A stretch of DNA of 48,095 bases from contig DBXB01000079.1 of assembly GCA_002309155.1 (NCBI GenBank), forward strand, positions 2,506 through 50,600, in the 5' to 3' direction. Positions 1 to 8,829 of the stretch are shown here, piece after piece; position 1 is the stretch's first letter, and every line of letters starts with the position of its first letter. Position numbers and translations under genes: made by a program. The stretch is from Bacteroidales bacterium UBA1223 (GTDB lineage Bacteria; Bacteroidota; Bacteroidia; Bacteroidales; P3). The notes under the pieces were generated by a model. It was not told the origin of the DNA. It made no database searches and saw nothing but the letters and a program-made list of their open reading frames with translations.

Positions 1-836
1 TCGCCGGTGGCGGGGTTACGGGTAAAAGCAACGCCAGTGGCGCTGTTGTCACCCATATTGCCGAAGACCATAGCCTGAACATTGACGGCGGTGCCCCAAT
101 CGTCGGGGATGCCCTCAATCTTGCGGTAGCTGACAGCCTTCTTGCCGTTCCAGGATTTGAAGACAGCCTTGATGCCGCCTTCCATCTGGGCGCGGGCGTC
201 GTCGGGGAATTCAGTTCCGAGGACTTCCTTCACCTTTTTCTTGAACTCTTCGGCGAGGAATTTGAGGTCGTCGGCATCGAGTTCGGTGTCACTCTTGAAA
301 CCCTTCTTTGCCTTGTATTCGTCAAGCATGTCGTCGAGCTGTTTGCGGATACCTTTGCCGTCAGCGGGCTCAATGCCTTCGGATTTCTCCATTACCACGT
401 CGGCATACATCATGATAAGACGACGATATGAGTCGTATACGAAACGGGGGTTGTTGGTCTTTTTCAGCATACCAGGGATGGTCTTGCTCGAAAGACCTAT
501 ATTCAGAACGGTGTCCATCATGCCAGGCATCGAGCTGCGCGCACCTGAACGGCACGAGACAAGGAGAGGATTTTCGGCATCATCGTAACGCATTCCCATT
601 ATGTTCTCCACATTTTTCATGGCATTCCACACATCTTCCATCAGTCCGTTGGGCAGTTGGCAGTTGTTAGCATAGTATGCTGTGCAGCATTCGGTAGTAA
701 TGGTGAGACCGGCAGGAACAGGAAGTCCCAACAAACACATCTCGGCAAGGTTAGCGCCCTTGCCACCAAGCAAATTCTTCATGTCGGCTTTACCTTCAGC
801 GGTTTTGCCTCCAAACGTATAAACGTACTTTGTCAT
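1..836 (-). CDS. ppdK: Pyruvate, phosphate dikinase, N-terminal part (runs off the left edge)
   Basis: The enzyme interconverts pyruvate, ATP and phosphate with phosphoenolpyruvate, AMP and pyrophosphate in the cytoplasm, a usual glycolytic/gluconeogenic step in Bacteroidales. About 278 codons are visible from the ATG at 836. The N-terminus reads MTKYVYTFGGKTAEGK, followed by NLLGGKGANLAEM and LPVPAGLTITTE, the start of the nucleotide-binding ATP-grasp domain. The last visible residues are VAFTRNPATGE, a hallmark of this domain in PPDK. The full family length is roughly 880-910 residues, so the swivelling phosphohistidine domain and the PEP-binding barrel lie outside the window. The 92-bp gap upstream holds AT-rich sequence without a convincing promoter. 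Identification is by motif recognition and is strong. Confidence 0.95.
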   Translation of the reverse strand, partial: MTKYVYTFGGKTAEGKADMKNLLGGKGANLAEMCLLGLPVPAGLTITTECCTAYYANNCQLPNGLMEDVWNAMKNVENIMGMRYDDAENPLLVSCRSGARSSMPGMMDTVLNIGLSSKTIPGMLKKTNNPRFVYDSYRRLIMMYADVVMEKSEGIEPADGKGIRKQLDDMLDEYKAKKGFKSDTELDADDLKFLAEEFKKKVKEVLGTEFPDDARAQMEGGIKAVFKSWNGKKAVSYRKIEGIPDDWGTAVNVQAMVFGNMGDNSATGVAFTRNPATG

Positions 837-928
837 GTTATTAATAAATTGTATATTATTTGTTAATTATTTCAATATCAGTAATTCTAAAACAATACAT
901 TCAACAAATGAACCCTTGTGCGACCATC

Positions 929-1342
929 TTAGATTCCGGCAGAGAAATACTGCACCTGCTCAGCAATCTTGTCGAGAGCCGGCTTGAGTTTGGGTTTGAT
1001 CATAATAGCCATCATCGGATTGCCACCTTCGATATCGGCACGGACAGTGACCTCACAACTGGTTTCCGACCCTGGAGTGATGACGAGGGAGAGCCTGAAA
1101 GGGATTGGAGAACCAGAACCTGATGCGGGAGCCACAGCGACAAGGCTGTAGGGAGTGCGTTCGGCATACTGCAGAGTCAGCTGCATGAACCCGGCGACCT
1201 TGAAGGAGCAGGTATTGCCGTCGGTCTCGAAATCTTCGACCTGAGGAGGCAGCAACCTCTGAAAATTATGGAAGTCGCAAGCAAAGCCGTATAGTTTCTC
1301 GGCGCTACACTGTGCTGTCACTCTCTTTGATTCTGCGTTCAT
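929..1342 (-). CDS. SRPBCC (START-like) family protein
   Basis: A 137-residue soluble protein of unknown ligand. The N-terminal strand AESKRVTAQCSAEKLYGFACD, the FKVAGFMQLTLQYAERTPY stretch and the C-terminal helix ending DKIAEQVQYFSAGI fit the helix-grip fold of polyketide-cyclase/START-like proteins, which bind hydrophobic ligands in a cavity; no catalytic residues can be named. It lies 150 bp downstream of pyrE on the same strand. I recall this placement from other Bacteroidales genomes, but co-transcription is inferred. The ATG at 1342 is used. Directly upstream is a block of B-type repeat (1345-1379) that would form its 5' leader if transcription starts further up. Confidence 0.8.
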   Translation of the reverse strand: MNAESKRVTAQCSAEKLYGFACDFHNFQRLLPPQVEDFETDGNTCSFKVAGFMQLTLQYAERTPYSLVAVAPASGSGSPIPFRLSLVITPGSETSCEVTVRADIEGGNPMMAIMIKPKLKPALDKIAEQVQYFSAGI

Positions 1343-1492
1343 CTTATTTGTTGATATGTTGATAAGGTGATAAGGTTAAAGATTTTTGGGGTCCTTAAGG
1401 TCTTTAAGGTCCTTAAGGTCATTAAGGTTTTTCGCTTGATTTGATTTATTTCTAAGGTGCTCAAAGCCTGCAGAGCAGGCAGAAGGTTGATA
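1343..1492. repeat. Intergenic repeat mosaic: B array, AAGGTCNTT array and R hairpin
   Basis: The gap between pyrE and the SRPBCC gene is almost wholly repetitive. At 1345-1379 there is a B-type array (TTGATATG/GATAAGGT units; CAACATAT on the coding strand, next to the ATG). At 1393-1430 there are 9-bp units of the form AAGGTCNTT. At about 1428-1485 sits the R unit, containing GGTGCTCAAAGCCTGC and the inverted repeat GCCTGC-AGA-GCAGGC. A close copy of R lies at 42817-42872. Confidence 0.85.
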
Positions 1493-2137
1493 TTATGCCA
1501 TATGGTCGTCTGACCATTTCTCGGGATTCTCACGCCAAGTCTTGAGGGATTCGAGATCGGACTCGCGGATATAATCCTGCTCGCAGGCCACCTTTATCAA
1601 AGCATCGTAATTGGTGATGGTGTGCAGTTCAACATCAGCATCCTTGAAATTCTTCTCAGCGACCTCAAGGCCGTAGGTGAAGATGGCCACCATACCTTTG
1701 ACAATACATCCTTTTTCACGAAGGGCATTGACGGCAATCAGCGAGCTCTTGCCTGTGGAGACGAGGTCTTCGACCACCACGACAGTCTGGCCACTGTGAA
1801 TCTCACCCTCAATCTGGTTGGTGAGTCCATGCTTTTTCTCTTCGGAACGTACATAGACAAAGGGTTTGCCAAGTTCCTGTGCCACCAGGGCGCCCTGGGC
1901 TATGCCACCAGTTGCCACACCAGCGATAACGTCGATATCACCATAGTGCTCATTGATAATATCCACAAAACGCTGACGGATAAAAGTTCTGATTTCGGGA
2001 TAAGAGAGGGTCACTCTATTATCGCAATAGATGGGCGATTTTCTGCCCGATGCCCATGTGAATGGGTGTTCATTGTTGAGTTTTACAGCTTTAACCTGAA
2101 GAAGGAATGCACTTGTCTGTTCAGCAGTTTCGTTCAT
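1493..2137 (-). CDS. pyrE: Orotate phosphoribosyltransferase
   Basis: It joins orotate and PRPP to give orotidine 5'-phosphate, the fifth step of pyrimidine synthesis, in the cytoplasm. The 214-residue protein matches the family length (about 210). The PRPP-binding motif VVVVEDLVSTGKSS lies near residues 120-133, and the N-terminal FTWASGRKSPIYCDNR segment carries the orotate/PRPP contacts (SGRKSPIY). The lysine-rich flexible loop appears as RSEEKKHGLTNQIEG. The ATG at 2137 gives the expected N-terminal helix. A Bacteroidota -7 element lies about 80 bp upstream (2217-2224). Transcription probably continues into the SRPBCC gene. Confidence 0.97.
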   Translation of the reverse strand: MNETAEQTSAFLLQVKAVKLNNEHPFTWASGRKSPIYCDNRVTLSYPEIRTFIRQRFVDIINEHYGDIDVIAGVATGGIAQGALVAQELGKPFVYVRSEEKKHGLTNQIEGEIHSGQTVVVVEDLVSTGKSSLIAVNALREKGCIVKGMVAIFTYGLEVAEKNFKDADVELHTITNYDALIKVACEQDYIRESDLESLKTWRENPEKWSDDHMA

Positions 2138-2506
2138 TTTGAATATGTAGTTTTAGTAAAGATTACTGTTTAAAATTATCTTATTTTTATTCTAATAATT
2201 AATTAAAAAAGAAGTGCAAAAATACGAATTTTCCGTCAAAATTGAGGTTCTTAATCGCAACATTTTTTATTACCACACACAATATGCTAATTTACAGTCC
2301 ATGACAGGCAAAAATATTTGAATGCACATTATTTATATTGTACTAATACAATAATGATTTCACCATAACGTTACAAAAAATGAGACTTGTAAAGGTTAAA
2401 GGTTAAAGTTTAAAGGTTAAAGATTTCTAGAGGTTCTAGAGACTCTAGAGATTCTAGAAGTTCTAGAGATTCTAGATTCCCATTCACAATTCACCATTCA
2501 CAATTC
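2138..2506. repeat. 369-bp divergent gap pyrE/sbcD, with C-A-D repeat block before sbcD
   Basis: The left half (2138-2388) is AT-rich and unique and holds the pyrE promoter; I see no gene or RNA there. From 2389 to 2424 come C-type units (AAAGGTTAAAGGTTAAAG). From 2425 to 2476 come six 9-bp A units (TTCTAGAGG, TTCTAGAGA, CTCTAGAGA, TTCTAGAAG, TTCTAGAGA, TTCTAGATT). From 2477 to 2506 are two D-type copies of ATTCACAATTC, the last abutting the sbcD ATG. The block probably lies in the sbcD 5' leader. Confidence 0.85.
2217..2224 (-). promoter_or_regulatory. Bacteroidota -7 element for pyrE
   Basis: On the minus strand the sequence reads TATTTTTG, an exact match to the Bacteroidota sigma-ABfr consensus TAnnTTTG. 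No clear -33 TTTG sits 19 bp upstream, although a TTTTGAC lies closer, so the call rests on the -7 box, the AT-rich setting and the position about 80 bp before the pyrE ATG. A transcription start near 2210 is inferred. Confidence 0.55.
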
Positions 2507-3745
2507 ATGAAAATAATTCACACTGCCGATTTGCATTTAGGGCAAGTATTGTATCAGTATTACGACCGTGTCGATGAGCACGAACATTTCTTTGAGCAAC
2601 TGAATCTTTGGTGCCACCAATATAAGCCTGACGCATTGGTGGTGAGTGGCGATGTCTACGACATACCACAGCCTGGTGCCGCATCAAAGGAGTTCTTCAA
2701 CCGTACTTTCGTCAAGATTCACAAGGAGAATCCCGACATGACTATCGTGGTCACGGCGGGTAATCACGACTCTCCCTCCCGCATCCAGGCCGACAGTTCG
2801 GTCTGGGGTCTGTCGGGTGTCACCCTGATAGGCGTTCCGCCAGCCACCGACTGCATGGAGAGTCCTGACGGATGGCAGGACAGATATATCGTCGACACCG
2901 GAAAAGGTTTCATCATCGCCATGCCTTTTGTCTCAAGCAACCGCCCCGACGTCCTGCAGGCTCTCCTCGACCGTGTCGCCGTGCTGAACGAAGGGAAGAA
3001 TCTTCCCGTGGTGATGACAGGACATCTGGCAGTGAACGGAGGCGACTTCACCGGACATGGCAATATCGGTACACTGAAGACCACACCATCGTCTGACCTG
3101 GGCAACGGATTCGATTACTTAGCCTTGGGACATATCCACCGTCCCCAGACCATAGGGTACGACATTAACGACGAGATGCAGCAAGAGAGCCTCTACCCTT
3201 CCGGCATAATGCGGTATTCGGGCAGCGCACTACATGTGAGCTGCGACGAGACTTATCCCCATTCGGTGAGTCTCGTGGAGATGGAGAGTCACGGTGGAGA
3301 TGTGAAGGTGACTCGTCTGAGAATCGATGAGCTCCGGCATTTCTACATCCTCCCCGAAAGCACGCAACCCCCTATTCGTTCAGCGGAAGAGGCAACAGAG
3401 GTCATCAACGACTTCTGCCAGAAGCACAAAAGCGGGTACTTCCGCCTGCGTTTAGACTACAACTCTCCCCTACCCAACGACTTCATCCAGAACATATACA
3501 AGATAACCGAAGCGACGGGCAACGAGATCAGATACAATCCCAAACCTATAGAAGAAAACCGGCCGGAGGAAGTACACGAAACCGCCGCCCCCGTCTTCGA
3601 GGTCGCCGAACTGCAACAGATGACCGACCCTCTGAACTTTATCAGGAAGACTATAAGCAATTATCCTGGACTGGACATCAACCAGATTGAATCAGACTTC
3701 GCCGAGATAGAAAAATATTTGTACAAAAAAGAATCAGAATCATGA
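2507..3745 (+). CDS. sbcD: Exonuclease SbcCD subunit D (Mre11-like nuclease)
   Basis: This is the metallophosphoesterase nuclease subunit of the SbcCD complex, which cleaves DNA hairpins and blocked ends. The 412-residue protein starts MKIIHTADLHLGQ (first metal motif DxH). It continues with VVSGDVYDIPQPG, the TAGNHDSPSRI motif and a late GHLAVNGGD and LGHIHRPQ, the five calcineurin-type metal-binding motifs in order. The C-terminal capping region is present. The last four bases ATGA overlap the start of sbcC, so the two are translationally coupled. The ATG follows directly on a D-type repeat and no Shine-Dalgarno is visible. Confidence 0.97.
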   Translation: MKIIHTADLHLGQVLYQYYDRVDEHEHFFEQLNLWCHQYKPDALVVSGDVYDIPQPGAASKEFFNRTFVKIHKENPDMTIVVTAGNHDSPSRIQADSSVWGLSGVTLIGVPPATDCMESPDGWQDRYIVDTGKGFIIAMPFVSSNRPDVLQALLDRVAVLNEGKNLPVVMTGHLAVNGGDFTGHGNIGTLKTTPSSDLGNGFDYLALGHIHRPQTIGYDINDEMQQESLYPSGIMRYSGSALHVSCDETYPHSVSLVEMESHGGDVKVTRLRIDELRHFYILPESTQPPIRSAEEATEVINDFCQKHKSGYFRLRLDYNSPLPNDFIQNIYKITEATGNEIRYNPKPIEENRPEEVHETAAPVFEVAELQQMTDPLNFIRKTISNYPGLDINQIESDFAEIEKYLYKKESES

Positions 3746-6700
3746 AACTGCTTGAACTGCATCTTCGCAATATCGCCTCCCTAGAGTCGGCCGACATCGA
3801 CTTTGAGAACGACCCCAACCTTATAGACCCCGACACTCACAAGCCGGCGCAGAAATTCCTTATCTACGGCGACACCGGTACAGGAAAGACCATCCTGCTC
3901 GACGCCATAACGATGGCTCTTTACAAGAGAACGCCCCGCATGGACGGCGTCGCCGTGAAGCTCAACACCTTCACCGACAACGACGGTCAGACGGTAAGCA
4001 TTGCCAACATAGAACAATACACCCGTCTCGGTATATCGCACAAAGACGACTGCTACAGCGAGGTGACATTCATCGGCAACGACAACAAGCGCTATGTTGC
4101 CCGTCTTGAACTCGGCATGTCGGAAGGCAGAGATGGAAAACTGAAATACAACAAACCTAAATGGAAGGTTAAAATCAACAATGGCGACTGGGTTGAGAAA
4201 GAGTGCGAGAATACCATTCAGAAAGCCGTGGGATTGACTTTCGAACAGTTCAACAGGATGGCGATGCTCGCCCAAGGAGAGTTCGCCACTTTCCTTTGTG
4301 GAGGACGCGATGAACGCGCAAGCATACTGGAAAAGCTGACCGACACCGGACTGTTCAGTCGCTACGGCGAGGCTATAAGTAAAATCGCCGGAACGAAAGA
4401 GAACGAATTCTCCAAGAAAAAAGGAGAACTCGAGATGGCAAACAAGATGTCCACAAACCCCAAGGATGTGGAGAAGAATAAAGAGGTGATGAACTCATCG
4501 TATGCCGAACTCGAGAAAGCAGAACAGCGACAACAGGAACTTGAAAACATACTGGCTCTGCTAAAGAAGATTGAAGAGAACCAGCTGAAAGCGGATACCG
4601 CCACGGAGGAACTCACAAAACTGAACGAGAAAACAGAGACAGAAGAATACAAGTCAAAAAAAGAACTCGTGGATCTGTGGGACAGCACCGACAACGAACG
4701 CAAATGCATGTCGGACATCATATCAGACCGCAAGAAACTGAAGGAATGCGAGAATACCCTCACCGAAATGGAGACCGTCTTCGACGCACTGAACAACGAC
4801 AAAGAGTGGCGACGCAACGATATCGAAAGACGTACCAACGAACTTCAAGGACTCACTTCTTGGATTGAGACCCAGGCAAAATTCGACACCATCTACCGTG
4901 ACGCCAACGCCATCACAATCAAGTTGAGACAATATAAAAAGACAGAATCCGACATCAACGACAACAAGAATAAGATTGATCAGTTGAAAGCGGACAAAAT
5001 CCTCCTGGACAAAGCGGTCGAAGACGCCACTAACGAGAGGAATACTGCCTTCAACAATGTCGAAAGCATTAAGAAGACCATCGATGAACTTACCGACAAA
5101 CAAAATACTCTGAATCCAGATGCGACAGAGGCTGAGTACAATGCATTGCTAAATGCTAAAGAACTCTACGGTAAGATTGACACTGCCGTTACAGAGCTCA
5201 ACGCAAAGAAACAAGAGTTGTCAGACAAACAGGAAGCTCTTGCGACTGCGAATAACGATTTGAACCTAGCCCAGGACGAGCAGACCACATGTAAGGAGAA
5301 AGACACGATATGCCAAGACCGATACAAAGAGGCCCTGAACCGCTTCACCACGATAAATGCCAGCCTCGACGAAACTCTCGGCAACCTGCGACAGAAGATG
5401 GTGGAGTCGAACACCGACATCTGCCCACTCTGCGGTCAGAAAATAACCAACGAGATTCTTTCGGATGAGCAATTCAGAGTAATAGTCACCCCATTGGCAA
5501 AGGAACAGCAGAAAGCCAAAAAGGATGCAGATGAGACGGCAAGATTGCTGCAAGAGGCCAACAATAAAGTAAGTGGCAAGCAAGGCGAAATCAATTCGAT
5601 AAAAGCCGATATCGAGAACATAACCAAGGATATTGAAAAAAGGACTCTGAATCTAACCCCACTTTTCAACGAGGCAGGCATCGCATCAGTCGACGATATC
5701 GAGTCGTCGCTGAAGACTAAAATGGAAGCACTGGCAAAACAAGAGGATGAGATAAATAGCATCAAAGGGGAAATATCCAAGATTCAACAACTTATCAATG
5801 ACAAAATCAAAGAGAAAAATCCTCTTGACACAATACTGTCAACGGCTGAGGGAAATCTTACTACAGCCAATAACAACGTTGAAAGCAACATCATCAATAC
5901 CAACAATCTTGACAATCAGACCAAATCGCTGACTACGACATTGTCGGAACTTAAAGATGATCTCGACAAGACCCTCGCCATCTGGTCTACATCATGGAGT
6001 GAGAATATTGACGACATCGTGTCACGTCTAAGCTCTGAATCCAATGAATATCTGGAGAAGGAAAAACTTCATTCCAAACTCAATACACAACTGAACAACG
6101 ACAGCGGAGTGCTTGATTCAATAACATCTATATATCAGCAGATAACAGGACTTCAAGAGGGATGGAACAACGAACCGAAGAGCGAGAAGATAGAGTCACA
6201 AAATATTCTGAAGGATTGGAACAGTCTGCTTGGAGAATGCAGCACCTGCACAGCCAACATCAACAGATTGAAGACAGATATCGCCAACAATAGCAGTCTG
6301 GTGTCTGACTGGTATCTGGCAACGGGCAAAGACGAAGATTATCTAATAAAACTTCTGGAACGAAAGGATGAGGTGGCCACCGACAGAGAAGACCTGACTA
6401 CCACCAACACCGACATCGCCCTCTGCAAACAATCTGTCGAAGAGGCAAATACTGTCATATCCGGAGCACGCACAGAACTGAAGCTTAACGAAGGCGACAG
6501 CCTGCCCGTCAAGACCGATATAGAAAACCAGATCGCCCAACTGAAGGACAAGATACAAGAATTAAACCAAAACTACAGCAAAGCCAAGGCTGTGGTAGAA
6601 AAAAGCGATACCGAACAGGAGAACATTAAAGAGATTAACGCACAACATGATGCGGCAAAAGCAGACTACGAGCACTGGAAAACACTCAACAAAATATTTG

Positions 6701-7185
6701 GAGGCAACAGATTCCGCAACATCGTACAGACGCACATACTCCGTCCGTTGCTGAACAACGCCAACATATACCTGAGATATATCAGCGACCGTTATACTCT
6801 GACCTGCAGTCAGGACAACGAGCAACTCGCCATACTTGTCTTGGACAGCTACAACCGCAATCAGGTCCGTAGCGCCACAGTGCTCTCAGGCGGCGAGAAG
6901 TTTATCATATCACTGGCACTATCTCTGGCTCTCTCCACCCTCAACCGTCCCGACATGAAGGTCAACATCCTGTTTATCGACGAAGGTTTTGGAACTCTTG
7001 ACCAAGACTATCTGGTCAGCGTAATGAACACCCTCAGCAGTCTCTCGGAGATTGCACAACACGAGGATCGCCGTGTGGGTATCATCTCACACAGAGAAGA
7101 ACTTCTGGGTTGCATCCCCAACAAAATCAAAGTGTCGAAGATTGGCGAAGGACGAAGCCGAGTGCAGGTGGTCTACGAGCCCTAG
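3742..7185 (+). CDS. sbcC: Exonuclease SbcCD subunit C (Rad50-like SMC ATPase)
   Basis: This is the ATPase partner of SbcD; the dimer bridges DNA and powers nuclease action. The protein has 1147 residues. Walker A (GDTGTGKT) lies at residues 43-50, a Q-loop region follows with LAQGEFATFLCGG, then long coiled coils. The zinc hook CPLCGQK lies at C561/C564, the return coil follows, then the ABC signature LSGGEK at 1048-1053 and Walker B ILFIDEGFGTLD near 1076-1087, with a terminal SHRE H-loop. All parts expected of Rad50/SbcC are intact. The TAG stop (7183-7185) shares the palindrome CTAG with the TAG stop of the opposing ABC exporter gene, so the two genes converge with a 4-bp overlap and no terminator between them. 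Confidence 0.97.
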   Translation: MKLLELHLRNIASLESADIDFENDPNLIDPDTHKPAQKFLIYGDTGTGKTILLDAITMALYKRTPRMDGVAVKLNTFTDNDGQTVSIANIEQYTRLGISHKDDCYSEVTFIGNDNKRYVARLELGMSEGRDGKLKYNKPKWKVKINNGDWVEKECENTIQKAVGLTFEQFNRMAMLAQGEFATFLCGGRDERASILEKLTDTGLFSRYGEAISKIAGTKENEFSKKKGELEMANKMSTNPKDVEKNKEVMNSSYAELEKAEQRQQELENILALLKKIEENQLKADTATEELTKLNEKTETEEYKSKKELVDLWDSTDNERKCMSDIISDRKKLKECENTLTEMETVFDALNNDKEWRRNDIERRTNELQGLTSWIETQAKFDTIYRDANAITIKLRQYKKTESDINDNKNKIDQLKADKILLDKAVEDATNERNTAFNNVESIKKTIDELTDKQNTLNPDATEAEYNALLNAKELYGKIDTAVTELNAKKQELSDKQEALATANNDLNLAQDEQTTCKEKDTICQDRYKEALNRFTTINASLDETLGNLRQKMVESNTDICPLCGQKITNEILSDEQFRVIVTPLAKEQQKAKKDADETARLLQEANNKVSGKQGEINSIKADIENITKDIEKRTLNLTPLFNEAGIASVDDIESSLKTKMEALAKQEDEINSIKGEISKIQQLINDKIKEKNPLDTILSTAEGNLTTANNNVESNIINTNNLDNQTKSLTTTLSELKDDLDKTLAIWSTSWSENIDDIVSRLSSESNEYLEKEKLHSKLNTQLNNDSGVLDSITSIYQQITGLQEGWNNEPKSEKIESQNILKDWNSLLGECSTCTANINRLKTDIANNSSLVSDWYLATGKDEDYLIKLLERKDEVATDREDLTTTNTDIALCKQSVEEANTVISGARTELKLNEGDSLPVKTDIENQIAQLKDKIQELNQNYSKAKAVVEKSDTEQENIKEINAQHDAAKADYEHWKTLNKIFGGNRFRNIVQTHILRPLLNNANIYLRYISDRYTLTCSQDNEQLAILVLDSYNRNQVRSATVLSGGEKFIISLALSLALSTLNRPDMKVNILFIDEGFGTLDQDYLVSVMNTLSSLSEIAQHEDRRVGIISHREELLGCIPNKIKVSKIGEGRSRVQVVYEP

Positions 7186-8828
7186 ATTCGCTCCTTGTGT
7201 CTCACCAACAGTATGATACGACCATTTCGCAGTTCTTCCAACGACTGCATGAAATGGCGACAGGCCTCTGCATCCATCCAAGCTGTGGGCTCGTCGAAGA
7301 TTAGGATATCAGCCGGCGAGTACAACTGACGCGCCAGAGCCACACGCTGCCACTGACCCATGCTCAGTTCCTCGCCACCGTTGAACTGACGACCCAACTG
7401 GGCATCCAGTCCTTTGTCAAGTTTAGCCACCACCCTCTCGGCGTCAGCAAGACGGATTGCCTCAGCCAACCGGCGGACATCATCGGCATTGTTGATATCG
7501 CCCAGCACGATGTTCTCACGCAGGGTGAGATGGTACTGTACATAATCCTGAAAGACAGCACTTATGTTGCGACGCAACTCATCGACATCAAACTCACGGA
7601 TATCGATGCCGTTGATGCGTACAGCACCGCCTTGGGGGTCATAGAGTCGCAACAACAGTTTCAACAAGGTCGTCTTTCCGAATCCGTTCTCCCCCTCGAG
7701 ATAGGTCACCTCTCCCCTCTTCGCCTTCAGACTGAAGTTCTTGATAGTGGGATGGTTCATATCGGGATAAGAGAAAGTGATATTGTCGAACAATACCTCG
7801 TCGACTTTGGCGGGAAATGCTACGGGCTTGGCGGGCGACAGAATAGACGGTTTCAGTTCGAGGAAATCAAACAGGTTGTTGATAAACAGTTTATGCTCAT
7901 ACAGACCGCCGATGCCCTCGACAAGACTTGTCAGATAGCTCTGTCCGCGACGGAACGCCTCAAACAGCATGACAAACGAACCTATCGTCATCACACCGGT
8001 GAAAAGCGGACGCACCAACAATATGAGAACTGCTACCAAAGCGGCCGCCTCGATGAGAGCAGTGAGAGCGTCGAGCAACGCCAACCGGCGGGAGATGTGC
8101 AGAAGCCGCTCGACGAGTCTGCCACGAATCTCCACATAACGGGAACGGAAATAGTCGGCGAGTCCGAAAGAACGCACCTCTTTGGCATATATCCTGTTAG
8201 TGAGCAACATGCCGTAGTAGTTGCTACGTCTCGAGAGCTGTGTCGTCTCACGTCTGAACTGATATATCTTACGGGATTTGTACAGTTTAACAATAAACGC
8301 CGGGACGACAGCGACAATCATGATGGCAATGACTTGCCAAGAGGCGACAAACAGCATTGCGGCGACACCGGCAAGGGAAATCACCGAACTGAAGACCGAC
8401 ATCATATTCTCCAGAATCCTGACGGGTCGGAAGGCGGCCTCCTGCTGAGCCCTATGGAATGTGTCGTGATATTCAGGATTGTCGTAGTATGCCATGTCGA
8501 GCAATGACGACTGATCCTGTATCAGCTTGTTGATATAATCAATCAACTTTTGCGTCAGCACATCGTTGTTCACCGTCCCGAAGACCTTGATAAGTCTGTT
8601 CAGCAGAGTGATTCCAGAAAACAGCAGGATAGCAGGCATCACTTCGGACACCAGCCATCCCGAGGGATTCTCCACGCCATGGGTTACAGCTTCGGTGACG
8701 ACATCAACGATAACCTTCAGCACATACAGATTGACCAACGGCAGAAGGCTGTTGCAAGCAGTGTAGAAAAGCTTTATCAACAAAGCCTTTCTATCACAAT
8801 TCCATATGATTAAAAATGCTCTTTTCAA
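7182..8828 (-). CDS. ABC transporter, fused permease and ATPase, short C-terminus
   Basis: A half-size exporter of 548 residues with an N-terminal six-helix membrane domain (about 1-310) and a C-terminal ATPase. Walker A is GENGFGKTT, the signature is LSMGQWQRVALARQL, Walker B is DILIFDEPTAWMD. The H-loop histidine is present in ILLVRHKERI, but the protein stops two residues after KE, about 25-40 residues shorter than usual for this family. The normal motif after Walker B would be TH or SHR followed by a strand and helix. The start is a TTG at 8828, one base after the stop of the nfeD-like gene, so the two form an operon. The substrate cannot be told; function despite the trimmed tail is possible because the catalytic residues remain. 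Confidence 0.85.
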   Translation of the reverse strand: MKRAFLIIWNCDRKALLIKLFYTACNSLLPLVNLYVLKVIVDVVTEAVTHGVENPSGWLVSEVMPAILLFSGITLLNRLIKVFGTVNNDVLTQKLIDYINKLIQDQSSLLDMAYYDNPEYHDTFHRAQQEAAFRPVRILENMMSVFSSVISLAGVAAMLFVASWQVIAIMIVAVVPAFIVKLYKSRKIYQFRRETTQLSRRSNYYGMLLTNRIYAKEVRSFGLADYFRSRYVEIRGRLVERLLHISRRLALLDALTALIEAAALVAVLILLVRPLFTGVMTIGSFVMLFEAFRRGQSYLTSLVEGIGGLYEHKLFINNLFDFLELKPSILSPAKPVAFPAKVDEVLFDNITFSYPDMNHPTIKNFSLKAKRGEVTYLEGENGFGKTTLLKLLLRLYDPQGGAVRINGIDIREFDVDELRRNISAVFQDYVQYHLTLRENIVLGDINNADDVRRLAEAIRLADAERVVAKLDKGLDAQLGRQFNGGEELSMGQWQRVALARQLYSPADILIFDEPTAWMDAEACRHFMQSLEELRNGRIILLVRHKERI

Positions 8829-8829
8829 T

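Noticed and set aside
1339..1533. Minus-strand frame of 64 codons between pyrE and the SRPBCC gene
   Set aside because: It consists of translated intergenic repeats and overlaps the end of pyrE out of frame.
7530..8507. 325-codon plus-strand frame opposite the ABC exporter
   Set aside because: Antisense shadow of a well-supported gene; no recognisable domain.
7182..8828. Calling the ABC exporter gene a pseudogene because of its short tail
   Set aside because: Walker A, signature, Walker B and the H-loop histidine are all intact and the frame is otherwise open.
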